Positions 23,310-32,780 of a stretch of DNA of 64,000 bases are shown piece after piece. The position numbers were made by a program, and so were the translations under genes. The stretch comes from Acidobacteriota bacterium (GTDB lineage Bacteria; Acidobacteriota; Vicinamibacteria; Vicinamibacterales; CAVVIG01). Positions within the stretch are counted from its first letter, which is position 1; each line of letters starts with the position of its first letter. The notes beneath the pieces were generated by a model. It searched no databases, was not told the DNA's origin, and saw only the letters and a list, made by a program, of their open reading frames with translations. The stretch is from assembly GCA_003222535.1 (NCBI GenBank), contig QHWJ01000249.1, forward strand, positions 1 to 64,000, in the 5' to 3' direction.

Positions 23310-24209
23310 TCATAGCCCCAGCCGGCGAAGATACTCACGGTTGCGGACGGCGCTGGCCGATGGCGTCCCCAGACCCGGCAGCACATCCTGTTCGACGACG
23401 ATCCACCCTGCGTAGCCACCGGCGCGGAGCGCGTCGACCGCGCCGGCCAACGGCACCATCCCGCGGCCCAGCTCGCAGAAGATCCCGCGGCTGACCGCCG
23501 TGTGGTAGTCCCAGCCCTCGTCGCGGGCCGCGCGCGCGAGATCGGGGTCGCAGTCCTTGAAGTGGACGTGCCAGATGCGATCGAGATACCTGGCGATCGT
23601 GGCCAGCGGATCGCCGCCGCCGTACATCAGATGGCCCGTATCGAGGCAGAGCCCCAGGAGCGACGGCGTGGTTCTCGACAGCAGCGCGTCGATTTCACGC
23701 GGCGTCTCGACGTACCCGGCGCAGTGATGGTGGAACACCGTCCGCAGGCCGGCGGCATCCCGCACCGCGTCCGCGACCTGCCCGGCGCGTCCGGCAAACG
23801 CGTCCCACTCGGCCTCGCTCAAGCCGTCCTCCTCACGGATCCGGCCGGCGCGCGCGGTGCGGTTCGGCACGCTCGCGTTGTCGTCGGAGAGCACCAGCAC
23901 CGTGTCGGGGCCGGCCGCCTCGGCCAGCAAACGCGCCGTCCGCACCGCTCGCGCGACGCCTTCGTCGAGCGCCTCCGCCCGGGCCAGTGCGACCGGCACG
24001 AACGCGCCGGCGAGCGCGAGGCTGCGTGTCCCGACGTCGGCGGCGAGCGCGGCGGGCGCGGTCGGCAGGAATCCCCAGTCACCCAGCTCGGTGCCCGAGT
24101 ATCCGGCCGCGGCTATCTCGTCGAGGACCTGCGACGCGGGCGCGTGCCTGGCCGCCTTTTCGAATTCGAGCACCCCCCAGGAGCAGGGTGCGTTTGCCAC
24201 ACGAATCAC
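23310..24209 (-). CDS. iolE: IolE-like inosose dehydratase (sugar-phosphate isomerase fold)
   Basis: The 299-residue TIM barrel starts VIRVANAPCSWGVLEFEKA, the IolE/MocC signature. It has TELGDWGFLPT, the metal-site region TVFHHHCAGYVETPREIDAL, LGLCLDTGHLMYGGGDP and WHVHFKDCDP. IolE dehydrates 2-keto-myo-inositol to the trihydroxycyclohexane-dione that IolD hydrolyses. It starts at a GTG overlapping the iolD stop by four bases (GTGA), so the two are coupled. Confidence 0.9.
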   Translation of the reverse strand: MIRVANAPCSWGVLEFEKAARHAPASQVLDEIAAAGYSGTELGDWGFLPTAPAALAADVGTRSLALAGAFVPVALARAEALDEGVARAVRTARLLAEAAGPDTVLVLSDDNASVPNRTARAGRIREEDGLSEAEWDAFAGRAGQVADAVRDAAGLRTVFHHHCAGYVETPREIDALLSRTTPSLLGLCLDTGHLMYGGGDPLATIARYLDRIWHVHFKDCDPDLARAARDEGWDYHTAVSRGIFCELGRGMVPLAGAVDALRAGGYAGWIVVEQDVLPGLGTPSASAVRNREYLRRLGL

Positions 24210-26203
24210 AGGAAGTCGCGCCCCTTGCGCCGCGCCGTTTCATACGCCGCGCGCGCGCGCTGGACCTCGGGCGACGTGGACACCTCCGCAACCGGCACCT
24301 CCCACCAGGACTCGTAGCCGCTCACCCGCGCCTCGCGATCGACCGGGACGACGATGACCGAGGTTCGGGTGTCGGCGTGTGCGGCGGTAAGCGCCTCGCG
24401 GAACGATGCCAGGGTGTCGGCGCGCCAGACCCGCGCGCCGAGCGACGCGGCATTGGCGGCGAGATCGACCACCAGCGCGTCGCCGTCGAGATCGCCGGTT
24501 GCCGGATTGCGATGGCGGTAGCGTGTCCCGAACCCGCCGCTCCCGATCGACTCCGACAAGCCGCCGATGCTCGCGAAGCCCTCGTTGTCGAGAAGGATGA
24601 TCGTGATCTTGATGCCTTCCTGCACCGCGGTGACGATCTCCTGCGCCATCATCAGGTACGACCCGTCGCCGACCAGGACGTACACGTTCCGGTCAGGGGC
24701 TGCCATCTTCACGCCGAGGCCGCCGGCGATCTCGTACCCCATGCACGAGTAGCCGTACTCCATGTGATAGCCCTTCGGATCGCGTGCGCGCCACAGCTTA
24801 TGAAGGTCGCCCGGGAGGCTTCCGGCGGCGCAAACGATCACGTCGGTGGGGGCGAGGGTATCCTGCAACACTCCAATGACCTGCGCCTGCGAGATCCGCA
24901 TGCGACCGGGCGCTGGGGCCTGACTGGGGACTGGGGACTCGAGAGCACCCTGCGGGTCCGGCGCGCACACGCGATCGACTTCGGCGCGCCATTCCGACCG
25001 CGACGCCGCCACCGCCCCGGTGTATTCCGCGCTCACGTGGTAACCGGCGACGAGCGGCAGAAGCTCGTCGAGCACCGCGCGCGCGTCGCCGACGAGCGAC
25101 AGCGCCGCATGCTTCGCCGCGTCGACTTCCGCGACGTTGACGGCGATGAAGCGGACGTGCTCGTGCTGAAACGCCGTCTTGGAGGCTGTCGTGAAATCGC
25201 TCAGCCGCGAGCCGACGACGAGGACCAGATCGGCGTCGCGCGCCAGAAGATTCGCGGCGCGTGTGCCGGTCGCGCCGATGCCGCCGAGCGACAGCGGGTG
25301 CGGGTCCGGCAGCGCGCCCTTGCCGGCCTGCGTCTCGCCGACGGCAATGCCCGTCGCGTCCGCAAAACGCCGCAGCGCATCGGTGGCCTCGCTGTAGATG
25401 ACGCCGCCGCCGGCGACGACGAGCGGCCGCCGGCTCGCGCGAAGGAGTCGCGCCGCCGCCTGCAGCCGATCGCGATCGGCGCGTGGGCGCGCGATCGTCC
25501 ATACGCGCGGCTCGAACAGCGCCGCGGGGTAGTCGTACGCCTCCGCCTGCACGTCCTGCGGCAGCGCCAGCGTCACGGCTCCTGTCTCGGCCGGCGACGT
25601 CAGCACGCGCATCGCCTCGGGAAGCGCGGTGATGATCTGGTCCGGACGGTTGATCCGATCCCAGTATCGCGACACCGGCCTGAAGCAGTCGTTCACCGAC
25701 ACGTCCTGTGACTGGCTGGACTCGAGCTGCTGGAGCACCGGTGCGGGGCGCCGGCTCGCGAAGATGTCGCCGGGGAGCAACAGCACGGGGACGCGGTTGA
25801 TCGTCGCGCCGGCCGCGCCGGTGATCATGTTGGTCGCGCCGGGACCGATCGAGCTCGTGCAGGCGAGCGTCCGCAGCCGGTTGTGCATCTTCGCGTAAGC
25901 GGCCGCCGTGTGCACCATCGCCTGCTCGTTGCGCGCGAGGTAGTAGCGCAACGCGGGTTCGCAGGGCGCCGCCTGAGCGGTGCCGTCGATTCGGGATTCG
26001 TAGGGCGCCGCTTGAGCGGTGCCGTCGGTTCGCAGTCCTTGCAGCGCTTCACCGATGCCGGCCACGTTGCCGTGGCCGAAGATCCCGAACACGCCGCCGA
26101 ACAGCGGCTGCTCACGCCCGTCGCGCGCGGTGCGCTGCTGCGACAGGAATCGCACGACCGCCTGCGCCATCGTCAGACGTATCCGTGGCTGGGATGCCGT
26201 CAT
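24206..26203 (-). CDS. iolD: IolD, ThDP-dependent trihydroxycyclohexane-1,2-dione hydrolase
   Basis: The protein has 665 residues with the three ThDP-enzyme domains. RLTMAQAVVRFLSQQ and GVFGIFGHGNVAGIGEAL are typical of IolD, RNEQAMVHTAAAYAKMHNR contains the catalytic Glu, and the ThDP/Mg motif is GDGSYLMMAQEIVTA with the Asn in IILLDNEGFASIGGL. The reaction opens the ring to 5-deoxyglucuronate. Residues about 59-83 are a repeat-derived insert (two copies of DGTAQAAP) between GEALQG and LRYYLARNEQ, where related enzymes have a short loop. A second low-complexity stretch near residue 425 (ESPVPSQAPAPG) is encoded by GACTGGGGACTGGGGACT. The start ATG overlaps the iolC stop by four bases. Confidence 0.94.
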   Translation of the reverse strand: MTASQPRIRLTMAQAVVRFLSQQRTARDGREQPLFGGVFGIFGHGNVAGIGEALQGLRTDGTAQAAPYESRIDGTAQAAPCEPALRYYLARNEQAMVHTAAAYAKMHNRLRTLACTSSIGPGATNMITGAAGATINRVPVLLLPGDIFASRRPAPVLQQLESSQSQDVSVNDCFRPVSRYWDRINRPDQIITALPEAMRVLTSPAETGAVTLALPQDVQAEAYDYPAALFEPRVWTIARPRADRDRLQAAARLLRASRRPLVVAGGGVIYSEATDALRRFADATGIAVGETQAGKGALPDPHPLSLGGIGATGTRAANLLARDADLVLVVGSRLSDFTTASKTAFQHEHVRFIAVNVAEVDAAKHAALSLVGDARAVLDELLPLVAGYHVSAEYTGAVAASRSEWRAEVDRVCAPDPQGALESPVPSQAPAPGRMRISQAQVIGVLQDTLAPTDVIVCAAGSLPGDLHKLWRARDPKGYHMEYGYSCMGYEIAGGLGVKMAAPDRNVYVLVGDGSYLMMAQEIVTAVQEGIKITIILLDNEGFASIGGLSESIGSGGFGTRYRHRNPATGDLDGDALVVDLAANAASLGARVWRADTLASFREALTAAHADTRTSVIVVPVDREARVSGYESWWEVPVAEVSTSPEVQRARAAYETARRKGRDFL
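25959..26030 (-). repeat. Two tandem REP copies inserted in frame in iolD
   Basis: TAGGGCGCCGCTTGAGCGGT (right copy, from 26001) and CAGGGCGCCGCCTGAGCGGT (left copy, from 25962) are 39 bp apart and each ends GCCGTCG. They are the GGCACCGCT-AGCGGTGCC/CTACG palindrome family, read on the minus strand as DGTAQAAPYESRI and DGTAQAAPCEP. The unit of 39 bp (13 codons) preserves the frame. Confidence 0.85.
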
Positions 26204-27156
26204 ATGAACGGTTCTCCTCGAGCGGCGACGAACGCGGCGACTTCCTCGAGCGTCGGCATGAAGTTCGCGCAGCCGTGGCGGGTGACGACGATGGCGCCGC
26301 AGGCATTGCCCATGCGCGCGGCCCGCTCGAGCGGCCAGCCTTGCAGGTAGCCGTACAGAAACCCGCTGGCAAAGGCGTCGCCCGCGCCGAGCACGTTCAG
26401 GACCTCGATCGGGAACGGTGCGACGTCGGCGGGCGGGCTTTGCGCGCGGAGCACGGTGGCTCCGCGCGCCCCGCGCTTCAGCACCAGGGCGTCGATGCCG
26501 CTCTCGAGCAGCGCCGCCGCCCCGCGTCCGGCATCGGAGGAACCGGACGCGGCGGCGATCTCCTCTTCCGTGCCGACCGCCATCGTGGCCGATCGCAGCA
26601 GCCTCTGCATCTGGCCGGCAAACGCAGGCGCGCTCTCCCACTGATCCGCGCGGTAATCGATGTCCACGACGAGGGGAACCCCGGCCGCGCGCGCGGTGGC
26701 GGCCGCCGCGAAGGTCGCGTCGCGCGCGGGCTCGTGACTGAGCCCGGTGCCGGTCAGGAACACGACCCGGCTGTCGCCGACCGGCGCCCGTGCGACGTCA
26801 TCGATCGTGAGCGCCCGGTCCGCGCAGTTGTCGCGATAGAACGTCAGGGGAAACCGGTCCGGCGGCTGGATCGTGAGGATGACGGCGCTCGTGCGGCGGC
26901 CGCGTTTGCGCGGGATGAATTGTGTGTCGACCCGCTCGCGCTCGAGGAACGTGGTCACGAAGTCTCCCACCTCGTCGTCGCCGACGGCCGTCAGCAGCGC
27001 CGAGCGCAGCCCGAGCCGGCGCGTCCCGACGCTCACGTTGGTGGGACACCCGCCGACGTACGCGTCGAAGCTGCGGACGTCGGTGATCGGGCAGCCGATT
27101 TCGTGCGCGTACAGATCGATGCTGCTGCGTCCGATGGCCAGCACGTCGTAGGTCAT
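26200..27156 (-). CDS. iolC: IolC, 5-dehydro-2-deoxygluconokinase (PfkB family)
   Basis: The 318-residue ribokinase-fold enzyme has the IolC start MTYDVLAIGRSSIDLYAHEI, GGCPTNVSVGTRRLGLRSAL, the substrate lid, KRGARGATVL and the catalytic anion hole LNVLGAGDAFASGFLYGYL (base Asp in GAGD). It phosphorylates 5-dehydro-2-deoxygluconate made by IolB/IolD. It lacks the C-terminal DUF2090 domain found in many relatives; that domain is encoded separately at 22247-23098. ATG at 27156 overlaps the regulator stop (ATGA). Confidence 0.93.
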   Translation of the reverse strand: MTYDVLAIGRSSIDLYAHEIGCPITDVRSFDAYVGGCPTNVSVGTRRLGLRSALLTAVGDDEVGDFVTTFLERERVDTQFIPRKRGRRTSAVILTIQPPDRFPLTFYRDNCADRALTIDDVARAPVGDSRVVFLTGTGLSHEPARDATFAAAATARAAGVPLVVDIDYRADQWESAPAFAGQMQRLLRSATMAVGTEEEIAAASGSSDAGRGAAALLESGIDALVLKRGARGATVLRAQSPPADVAPFPIEVLNVLGAGDAFASGFLYGYLQGWPLERAARMGNACGAIVVTRHGCANFMPTLEEVAAFVAARGEPFI

Positions 27157-28178
27157 CGGGCCAGCGCGTCCGCGCCGCGCAGCGCGCACCCGCACGACTC
27201 GCGCACACGCAGCGCGTTCCTGAGCCGGACGATGCGGGCGCGGCCGCCCGGCCTGGCGATGCGGTCGACGAGCAACCGCGCCGCCGCCGCGCCCAGCTCG
27301 CGTTTCGGCAGATCGATCGTGGTCAGCCGCGGCGAGAACGCCTCCAGCCACGCGTGGTCGTCGCATGTGACGACGGCGACTTCGTCCGGGCAGCGCATGC
27401 GGTATTGCCGCAGCGCTTCCATGAATCCCACCGTCATCAGGTAATTGGCGATGAACACCGCGTCGGGGCGGCTCTTGAGCAGCTCGAGCCCCGCGCGATA
27501 GCCCGACTCGATTCGGAAGTCGCCGTCGACGACGAGCGCGGGATCGAGCCGGAGCCTGGAGTCGCGCAGCGCGGCCTTGTACCCGTCGAGACGCCGGCGG
27601 CTCGTGCTCGCGCCGCGCAGCCCGCCGATGAACCCGACGCGGCGATACCCGAGCCGCAGCAGATGCGTGACGCCCTGGTAAGCCGCGCCCTTGTCGTCCA
27701 TTTCGACCGCGTCGGTCACGAAGCCCGGCACCGCGCGGGCGAGCAGCACCACCGGGACGCCCGCCTTCGCGAACGCGCGCTGGAGATCGGGCGGCATGCG
27801 GCCGGGCGCCTTCGTCAGGATGACCCCGTCCACGCGTTTGGCGAGGAACAGCCGGAGGTAGACCTCCTCTTTCCTGAGATCGTTATCGCTGCTGGCGATG
27901 AGCAGCGTGTAGCCGGCGGCGTGTGCCGTGTCCTCCGCGCCGCGGACGACTTCGGGAAAGAACGGGTTGGCGATGTCGGGGACGATCATGCCCAGCGTCT
28001 GGGACCGCTGCCTGGCGAAGCTGCGCGCGAGCAGATTCGGGTGATAGCCGAGCGTCGCGACCGCCGACTGGACGCGGGCCGTCAGCGCGGCGCTCACGAA
28101 CGCGCTGTCGTTGAGCACTGCCGAGACGGTGGCCGCCGACACCCGGGCGCGCTTGGCGACGTCGTAGATGTTCGGCAT
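27153..28178 (-). CDS. LacI/GalR-family regulator, probably of the iol genes
   Basis: The 341-residue protein has an N-terminal helix-turn-helix and hinge (MPNIYDVAKRARVSAATVSA, then VSAALTARVQSAVATLGYHP and LARSFARQRS) and a periplasmic-binding-protein-like effector domain (LGMIVPDIANPFFPEVVRGA, DDHAWLEAFSPRLTTIDLPK). It is the first gene of the run and overlaps iolC by four bases, so it is probably autoregulated and controls inositol use. Divergent iolB lies 465 bp away, a natural place for its operators. The effector is probably an inositol intermediate; no operator was identified with certainty. Confidence 0.88.
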   Translation of the reverse strand: MPNIYDVAKRARVSAATVSAVLNDSAFVSAALTARVQSAVATLGYHPNLLARSFARQRSQTLGMIVPDIANPFFPEVVRGAEDTAHAAGYTLLIASSDNDLRKEEVYLRLFLAKRVDGVILTKAPGRMPPDLQRAFAKAGVPVVLLARAVPGFVTDAVEMDDKGAAYQGVTHLLRLGYRRVGFIGGLRGASTSRRRLDGYKAALRDSRLRLDPALVVDGDFRIESGYRAGLELLKSRPDAVFIANYLMTVGFMEALRQYRMRCPDEVAVVTCDDHAWLEAFSPRLTTIDLPKRELGAAAARLLVDRIARPGGRARIVRLRNALRVRESCGCALRGADALAR

Positions 28179-28642
28179 CGGGTCACGAACCGCAGAGCCC
28201 GCTGAGCACGCCTGGTTCGACAGGCTCATCCTGAACCCTTCGCCCCCCGCTCACCCTGAGCCCGTCGAAGGGTGAGCATCTCGCTCAGGACAGGCTTGTC
28301 GAAGGATGCGCCCCTCGCCTTCAACGTTCGCGGCGGACATTCTAATACATCCGGGCGGCGATTCCCGCGGGCAGCGGACCACGATGGCGGTCACTCAGCA
28401 AAGCGGTTCGGCGCGCGGAAAATGGCTTGACATTGCGTTTTCAGGCACGCATTCTTTGGCGGCTGGCGAAGCGCTTCGTTGCCCGCCTGCGGCGTGCGCG
28501 ACGCCCGCGAAAGACAAATGCAACCACGAAAACACGAAGGTACCAGAAAGGACACGAAGAAGAGTACGAAAAGGTTTCTTCTTCGTGATCTTCGCAACGG
28601 CTTCGTGCTTTCGTGGTTAACCGGAGCACTCTTCGCCCCACG
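28179..28642. promoter_or_regulatory. Divergent regulator/iolB control region with two repeat elements
   Basis: This 464-bp gap lies between the LacI-type regulator (minus) and iolB (plus). It contains paired palindromes of the CCTGTCGAA family (28212-28310). A possible plus-strand promoter follows: TTGACA at 28427-28432, 17-bp spacer, CATTCT at 28450-28455. An ACGAAG-word inverted repeat (28521-28621) then lies between that promoter and the iolB start. I could not point to a LacI operator. Confidence 0.5.
28521..28621. repeat. Short ACGAAG-word inverted repeat in the iolB leader
   Basis: CAACCACGAAAACACGAAGG, a second word block ending CACGAAGAAG, a short loop, then TTCTTCTTCGTGATCTTCG and CTTCGTGCTTTCGTGGTTAA. 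It lacks the nested inner core of the long copies. If transcription starts at the upstream candidate promoter, this hairpin would be in the iolB 5' leader. Confidence 0.8.
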
Positions 28643-29518
28643 ATGACGAGTCAGACACCGTTGTATCGATCGATGCGCGTGCCCGCCGGCCGGACCGGGG
28701 CGGCCGTGAACCTGACGCCGCGGGCGCTCGGCTGGGACTCCATTCATTTCGCCGTGCGCCACCTGCCGCGCGGCGCCGTGTGGTCGGGGCGGACCGGGCG
28801 GGAGGAGCGGTGTGTCGTCCTGCTGCGGGGGCTGTTCTCTGTCGGCTGGGGCGGCGGTCCGCACCGCGTCGGCCCGCGCGCCGATGTCTTCGCCGGGTAT
28901 CCGCACGCCGTGTACCTGCCGGCCGGCACCGCCTTCCGTATCGTCGCCGAGCGGTCCTGCGAGGTGGCGGACTGCCGCGCGCCGGCATCGGCCAGCCGCT
29001 CGGCTTCGCGAGGGCGGTTCGAGGCTCGCGTCATCGGGCCGGCGGACTGCGGCGGGGAGATCCGCGGCGGCGGGAACGCCACGCGGCAGATCGTGGACAT
29101 CGTGCCTCCGGGTTTCCCGGCCGAACGGCTGCTGCTGTGCGAGGTCTACACGCCGGGCGGCAACTGGTCCAGCTACCCGCCGCACAAACACGACACCGAC
29201 GACCCGCCGCGCGAAGTGGATCTCGACGAGATTTACTACTACCGCTTCCGGGATCCCGGCGGCTACGGCTTTCAGCGTTTGTACACGACCCGGCGCGATG
29301 AGACGCTTCGCGTCGTACACGGCGACGTCGTGGCGATCCGGGAGGGGTATCACCCGTTTGTTACAGCCCATGGCTACGATGCGTACTACCTGAACGTGCT
29401 GGCGGGCGAGCGCCGCTCGATGGCGGCGAGCGACGATCCGGCGCACGCCAGATTCCGGCGGCAATGGCCGCCGCCCGATCCGCGCCTGCCAATGGTGCAG
29501 CGGGCAGTGAGTGGATGA
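28643..29518 (+). CDS. iolB: IolB, 5-deoxy-glucuronate isomerase
   Basis: The 291-residue bicupin enzyme converts 5-deoxyglucuronate to 5-dehydro-2-deoxygluconate. Diagnostic segments are LGWDSIHFAVRHLPRG, YTPGGNWSSYPPHKHDTDD, DEIYYYRFRDPGGYGFQRLY and HGDVVAIREGYHPFVTAHGY, which include the metal-binding His and Glu residues of the second cupin. It is placed on the opposite strand from iolCDE and followed after 28 bp by the TonB receptor gene. The ATG at 28643 was chosen over an in-frame upstream ATG at 28613 that lies inside the repeat. Confidence 0.93.
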   Translation: MTSQTPLYRSMRVPAGRTGAAVNLTPRALGWDSIHFAVRHLPRGAVWSGRTGREERCVVLLRGLFSVGWGGGPHRVGPRADVFAGYPHAVYLPAGTAFRIVAERSCEVADCRAPASASRSASRGRFEARVIGPADCGGEIRGGGNATRQIVDIVPPGFPAERLLLCEVYTPGGNWSSYPPHKHDTDDPPREVDLDEIYYYRFRDPGGYGFQRLYTTRRDETLRVVHGDVVAIREGYHPFVTAHGYDAYYLNVLAGERRSMAASDDPAHARFRRQWPPPDPRLPMVQRAVSG

Positions 29519-29546
29519 TGACCAATTCTCAACTCCGGAGGAATTC

Positions 29547-32500
29547 ATGAAACGGATGTCGCACGGCCTGCTGGTTCTCGTCGCGGTCTTTCTGGTGGGC
29601 CTGTCGAACGCTTCGGCCCAAGTCGATCGCGCCACGGTACTGGGCACGGTCAAGGATTCGAGCGATGCCGTCGTTCCCGGCGCCACCGTGACGGCGCGCA
29701 GCGTCGCGACCGACGTCCCGTCGCAGTCGATCTCCGATGCGCAAGGCGCGTTCATCATCGGCGGCCTCATTCCCGGGGCGTACATCGTCGAGGTCGAGCT
29801 GGCCGGATTCCAGAAGCGCAGCCGGCGGGTGGATCTGGACACCGGCTCGCGCACCCGCGTCGATTTCAGCCTGTCGCTTGGGGCCGTCGAGCAGAACATC
29901 ACGGTCGTCGGTTTGTCGCCGCTGATGAACACCGAGCAGTCGACGCTCGGGACGGTGATCAGTCAGCCCGAAGTCCGACAGCTGCCGCTGTCCCTGCGGA
30001 ACTGGGACGATTTGATCGGGCTCGCCCCCGGCGTGCAGGGCGATCGCTACACCGAGCAGGCGGGCAGCACGGCCGCCGGGCGCACGGGCGGGGTGAACGT
30101 CCACGGCATGCGGTCGCTGGCGAACAACTTTCTGCTCGACGGCCTCGACAACAACTCGATCTCCGAAAACGTCCAGGAGCTGACGACGCAGGTGTCGCGG
30201 CCGTCGGTGGATTCGATCGGCGAGTTCAAAGTGGTGACCAGCGCGTACTCGGCCGAGTTCGGGCGGTCGCCGGGCGCCGCCATCAGCGTCACCACGAAAT
30301 CGGGCACCAACCTGTTCCACGGCACCGGATACGAGTTCCTGCGGAACGACAAGTTCAACTCGAACGACTTCTACTCCATCCGGCAGGGCGCGGCGAAACC
30401 GGACCACAAGCAGAACGACTTCGGCGGCAATCTCGGCGGCCCGATCGTGCGCGGCAGGGCGTTCTTCTTCGGCGACGTCGAGGCGACGCGGCTGACGCAA
30501 GGCGTCATCCGTCCGTCCGTCGTGCCGACCGCCCTCGAGCGCCAGGGCATCTTCGCCGGCACCGTGCGCGACCCGCTCACCGGCCTGCCGTTCGCGAACA
30601 ACACGATCCCGGCCGAACGGATCGATCCGGTCGCGCGCCAGATCATGGACCTGTTTCCGCTGCCGAACGCCACGGGGCCGAACAACTACTTCCGCGTCGG
30701 GGCGAACACCACCGACGACTCCCAGCGGTACCTGCTGCGCAGCGACGGGCACCTGAGCGCGAGCGACAACATCTTCGGCCGCTTCTTCTACTCGGACCGC
30801 GATCGATTCATTCCCGGCAACTACGGCGGCATCGCGGACGGCACGAGCACGTCGGCGTGGGGCCGCCAGAACATGAAGACCTACACGTTCGCCGCCGGGT
30901 GGAATCACACGCTGGCCGCCAACGCGCTGAACGAGTTCCGCTTCGGGTACAACAAAGCGGATTCGCACGCCGTGCAGGATCCGTTCGGGCAGACCGGCAT
31001 CGCGCTCAAGGGCGTGCCCAACGACCCGCGGGTGGCAGGCGGTCTGGCAGGGATCAATTTCAGCACCGGCGGCTATCGCCTCGGATCGCCGGATTTCCTG
31101 CCGAAATACCAGTTGACCGAGCAGTTTCAGTTCACCGACACGCTCACCTGGTCGCGCAATGCGAACCAGTGGAAGTTCGGCGTCGATCTGATGATGCCTC
31201 TGAAGAACACGTTCCTCGACGTGCCGGCCACGCGCGGCTCGGTGACGTTCCGTCCGACGTTCACGGGGCAGGTGCTCGGCGACTTCCTGCTCGGCTACGT
31301 GGCCGACGCGCAATTGTCGAACATCGCCGAGACGCACCAGCGGCTGTCGGCGTACGCCTTCTACGTGCAGGACGACTGGAAGCCGACCGGCAAGGTGACG
31401 GTGAACGCCGGCCTGCGATACGACTTCATGACGCCCGCGTACGAAGAGGACAATCACATGTCCAACTTCAACGGCGTGGACGGCCTCGTCCAGGCCAGGG
31501 ACGGCTCGATCGCGGACCGCGCGCTGGTGAACCCGGATCGCAACAACTTCGCGCCGCGCCTCGGCCTCACCTACCTCCCGACCGAGAAGACGGTGCTGCG
31601 CGGCGGCTACGGCGTGTTCTACAACCTCTACGATCGCATCGGCAGCGAAGATCAGCTCTCGCTGAACGCGCCGTTCCTGATCAACAGCTCGGTCGCGGGC
31701 GCAACCGGCCGGCCGCAGTTCTTCCTGCGCGACGGTTTCCCGTCGAACTTCCTGACGCCGAACCTCGCCGTTCAGCGGATCCGCGCGATCAACCCGGCGG
31801 GAACCAAGACGTATTACCACCAGTGGAGCGCCGGGGCGCAGAAGCAGCTGACGGCGACGCTCGTGGCGTCGGCGGATTACATCGGGACGCAGGGACACCA
31901 CATCTGGACGCTGCGCAACCTGAACCAGCCCAATCCGGTGACCAGGCTGCTCCCGTACCCGACGCTGGGGGCGATCGAGTACGCCGACCAGGACGGCTCG
32001 TCGCTGTACAACGGCCTCGAGCTCGCTATCGAGCGGCGCTTTGCCAGTTCAGTCGGATTCCGCGTGGCGTATACCCTCTCGAAGGCGACCGACAATTCCG
32101 GCGAGCATCTGTTCACCGGCGGATCACCGAGCTTCCTGCAGGATGCGACCAATCGCGACTCGTGGCAGGGACTGGCCGACCAGGACACGCGTCACCGCGT
32201 CGCCGCGAACTGGATTCTCGACCTTCCGGTCGGCTCCGGTCACAAATGGCTGGCGGATGGCGCGGCAGGGAAGATCCTTGGCGGCTTCACCTTCAGCGGG
32301 ATCGTCACGGGCCGTACCGGACGGCCGTTCACGGTCACGCAGAGCGGCAACAACGTCGGCCAGCTGATGAGTGGCCTGCCGAACCGCATCGGCGATGGCG
32401 AGGGCGCCAGGACGGTCGATGCCTGGTTCGACAAAACCGCGTTCCAGGTCGTGCCATCGGGCACGTTCGGCAACTCGGGCCGTAATATCCTGCGCGGACC

Positions 32501-32711
32501 GGGGCTGATCAACGTGGACACGGCGCTGCAGCGGCGGTTCACGATCACGGGTCAGACGGCGATCGAGCTGCGGTGGGAAGTCTTCAACCTGTTCAATGCC
32601 GTCGAGTTCGGGCTGCCGGACTCGAACATCAGCAACAGCACGTTCGGTACGATTCAGCGTCTCGCCGGCGATCCACGCGTGATGCAGTTCGCGTTGAGGT
32701 TTGTCTTCTAG
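29547..32711 (+). CDS. Oar-like TonB-dependent outer-membrane receptor
   Basis: The protein has 1054 residues. GGAGGA precedes the ATG by five bases, and the signal peptide is MKRMSHGLLVLVAVFLVGLS ending before QVDRATV. Residues about 25-115 are a carboxypeptidase-regulatory beta-sandwich (GTVKDSSDAVVPGATVTARS), then a plug domain (LPLSLRNWDDLIGLAPGVQG, TKSGTNLFHGTGYEFLRNDK) and a beta-barrel ending RLAGDPRVMQFALRFVF with the terminal Phe. This is the acidobacterial TonB/Oar class. Its site between iolB and the kinase/ABC genes suggests uptake of an inositol-containing compound, but the ligand is not determined. Confidence 0.93.
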   Translation: MKRMSHGLLVLVAVFLVGLSNASAQVDRATVLGTVKDSSDAVVPGATVTARSVATDVPSQSISDAQGAFIIGGLIPGAYIVEVELAGFQKRSRRVDLDTGSRTRVDFSLSLGAVEQNITVVGLSPLMNTEQSTLGTVISQPEVRQLPLSLRNWDDLIGLAPGVQGDRYTEQAGSTAAGRTGGVNVHGMRSLANNFLLDGLDNNSISENVQELTTQVSRPSVDSIGEFKVVTSAYSAEFGRSPGAAISVTTKSGTNLFHGTGYEFLRNDKFNSNDFYSIRQGAAKPDHKQNDFGGNLGGPIVRGRAFFFGDVEATRLTQGVIRPSVVPTALERQGIFAGTVRDPLTGLPFANNTIPAERIDPVARQIMDLFPLPNATGPNNYFRVGANTTDDSQRYLLRSDGHLSASDNIFGRFFYSDRDRFIPGNYGGIADGTSTSAWGRQNMKTYTFAAGWNHTLAANALNEFRFGYNKADSHAVQDPFGQTGIALKGVPNDPRVAGGLAGINFSTGGYRLGSPDFLPKYQLTEQFQFTDTLTWSRNANQWKFGVDLMMPLKNTFLDVPATRGSVTFRPTFTGQVLGDFLLGYVADAQLSNIAETHQRLSAYAFYVQDDWKPTGKVTVNAGLRYDFMTPAYEEDNHMSNFNGVDGLVQARDGSIADRALVNPDRNNFAPRLGLTYLPTEKTVLRGGYGVFYNLYDRIGSEDQLSLNAPFLINSSVAGATGRPQFFLRDGFPSNFLTPNLAVQRIRAINPAGTKTYYHQWSAGAQKQLTATLVASADYIGTQGHHIWTLRNLNQPNPVTRLLPYPTLGAIEYADQDGSSLYNGLELAIERRFASSVGFRVAYTLSKATDNSGEHLFTGGSPSFLQDATNRDSWQGLADQDTRHRVAANWILDLPVGSGHKWLADGAAGKILGGFTFSGIVTGRTGRPFTVTQSGNNVGQLMSGLPNRIGDGEGARTVDAWFDKTAFQVVPSGTFGNSGRNILRGPGLINVDTALQRRFTITGQTAIELRWEVFNLFNAVEFGLPDSNISNSTFGTIQRLAGDPRVMQFALRFVF

Positions 32712-32780
32712 TTTGAACCCAGAACCCTGTCCCGTTCCCTCCAGGCGAGGGTAATGACGCCGACGTATTGATTTGGGACA

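Noticed and set aside
29529-31901. Minus-strand open frame antisense to the TonB receptor
   Set aside because: It is the Arg/Val/His-rich mirror of a well-supported receptor gene.
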